Shown here: positions 6,546 to 6,668 of the stretch, in pieces
Layout of the letters: each line of letters starts with the position of its first letter
Numbering within the stretch: the stretch's first letter is position 1
Assembly: GCA_938039345.1 (NCBI GenBank)
Contig: CALHVB010000068.1
Span: 1 to 6,668 of the forward strand
Source: an uncultured Sediminicola sp.
GTDB taxonomy: Bacteria; Bacteroidota; Bacteroidia; Flavobacteriales; Flavobacteriaceae
Direction of reading: 5' to 3'
Length of the DNA stretch: 6,668 bases
The notes under the pieces: generated by a model
What the model saw: the letters and a program-made list of their open reading frames with translations, nothing else
Databases searched by the model: none
Told to the model about the DNA's origin: nothing
Program-made: the position numbers and the translations under genes

Positions 6546-6553
6546 CTAAGATA
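6546..6553 (-). promoter_or_regulatory. Possible -7 promoter element for the kinase operon
   Basis: The minus strand reads TATCTTAG, one mismatch from the Bacteroidota -7 consensus TAnnTTTG. Transcription would begin roughly 10 bases upstream of the TTG start at 6529, a short leader. A second similar string, AATATTTG, lies just upstream at about 6555-6562. No TTG box is found at the usual 19-20 base spacing, so this remains a candidate. Confidence 0.3.
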
Positions 6554-6566
6554 GCAAATATTAGTC

Positions 6567-6668
6567 CAATTTAATTGCACGGCGATAGCCTATTTGGGTT
6601 TAATTCTCCGACGCTTGCGTCAAAAATAATAAAGGGTTTTCCTATTTAATAGCTCGTGCCCTTGGGTC
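6567..6668. other. Palindrome-rich intergenic DNA upstream of the kinase operon
   Basis: I find no supported gene here. The stretch holds four short inverted repeats: CAATTTAATTG (6567-6577), GGCGATAGCC (6581-6590, stem GGC/GCC with GATA loop), GACGCTTGCGTC (6610-6621, stem GACG/CGTC closing a CTTG loop) and CTATTTAATAG (6642-6652). The last is flanked by AAGGG (6632-6636) and CCCTT (6659-6663), which can pair around it. On the minus strand, codons run in from the right edge to a TAG at 6644-6642, so the end of a neighbouring gene could lie here, but eight codons are too few to call. A transcribed leader, a repeat element or the end of the upstream gene are all possible. Confidence 0.4.

Noticed and set aside
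6642..6668. The C-terminal end of a further minus-strand gene entering from the right edge
   Set aside because: Only eight codons before a TAG are visible, and another frame is open slightly longer, so neither can be supported.

Overview
This 6,668-base window is AT-rich chromosomal DNA that looks like a member of the Flavobacteriaceae (Bacteroidota). The evidence is the protein families, the A/T-rich upstream regions without clear Shine-Dalgarno sequences, Bacteroidota-type signal peptides ending in SQ or AQ, and a small 'MSGAGHM...' membrane protein typical of this group. I cannot place it to genus.

Layout, left to right. Bases 1-401 hold the N-terminal part of a pyridoxamine 5'-phosphate oxidase-like flavoprotein on the minus strand, which runs off the left edge. 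After about 190 bases of AT-rich spacer comes the only plus-strand gene, 591-1226, a secreted, probably beta-barrel outer-membrane protein of unknown function. It converges on, and overlaps by 111 bases, a small minus-strand membrane-protein gene (1116-1472). Next on the minus strand is a PA0069/SplB-like radical SAM protein (1533-2606). Its TTG start lies at the foot of a perfect 18-bp hairpin (2606-2649). To the right of that hairpin is a compact minus-strand operon, read from 6529 down to 2702: an NtrY-like sensor histidine kinase, an enoyl-CoA hydratase, and a 519-residue secreted protein of unknown function, with gaps of 11 and 22 bases. The last 139 bases are non-coding as far as I can tell and carry several short palindromes.

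How the genes work together: the kinase-hydratase-secreted protein trio is very probably co-transcribed and ends at the hairpin, but no response regulator is in view, so the kinase's output is unknown. The radical SAM gene and the small membrane protein may form a second short transcript. Nothing here forms a recognisable defence, mobile or biosynthetic system. There are no RNA genes, insertion sequences or CRISPR arrays that I can see.

The points most worth a second look are the mutual read-through at the convergent gene pair, which one base in a T4A6 run could explain; the hairpin that includes the first base of a start codon; and the use of TTG starts in three of the seven genes.
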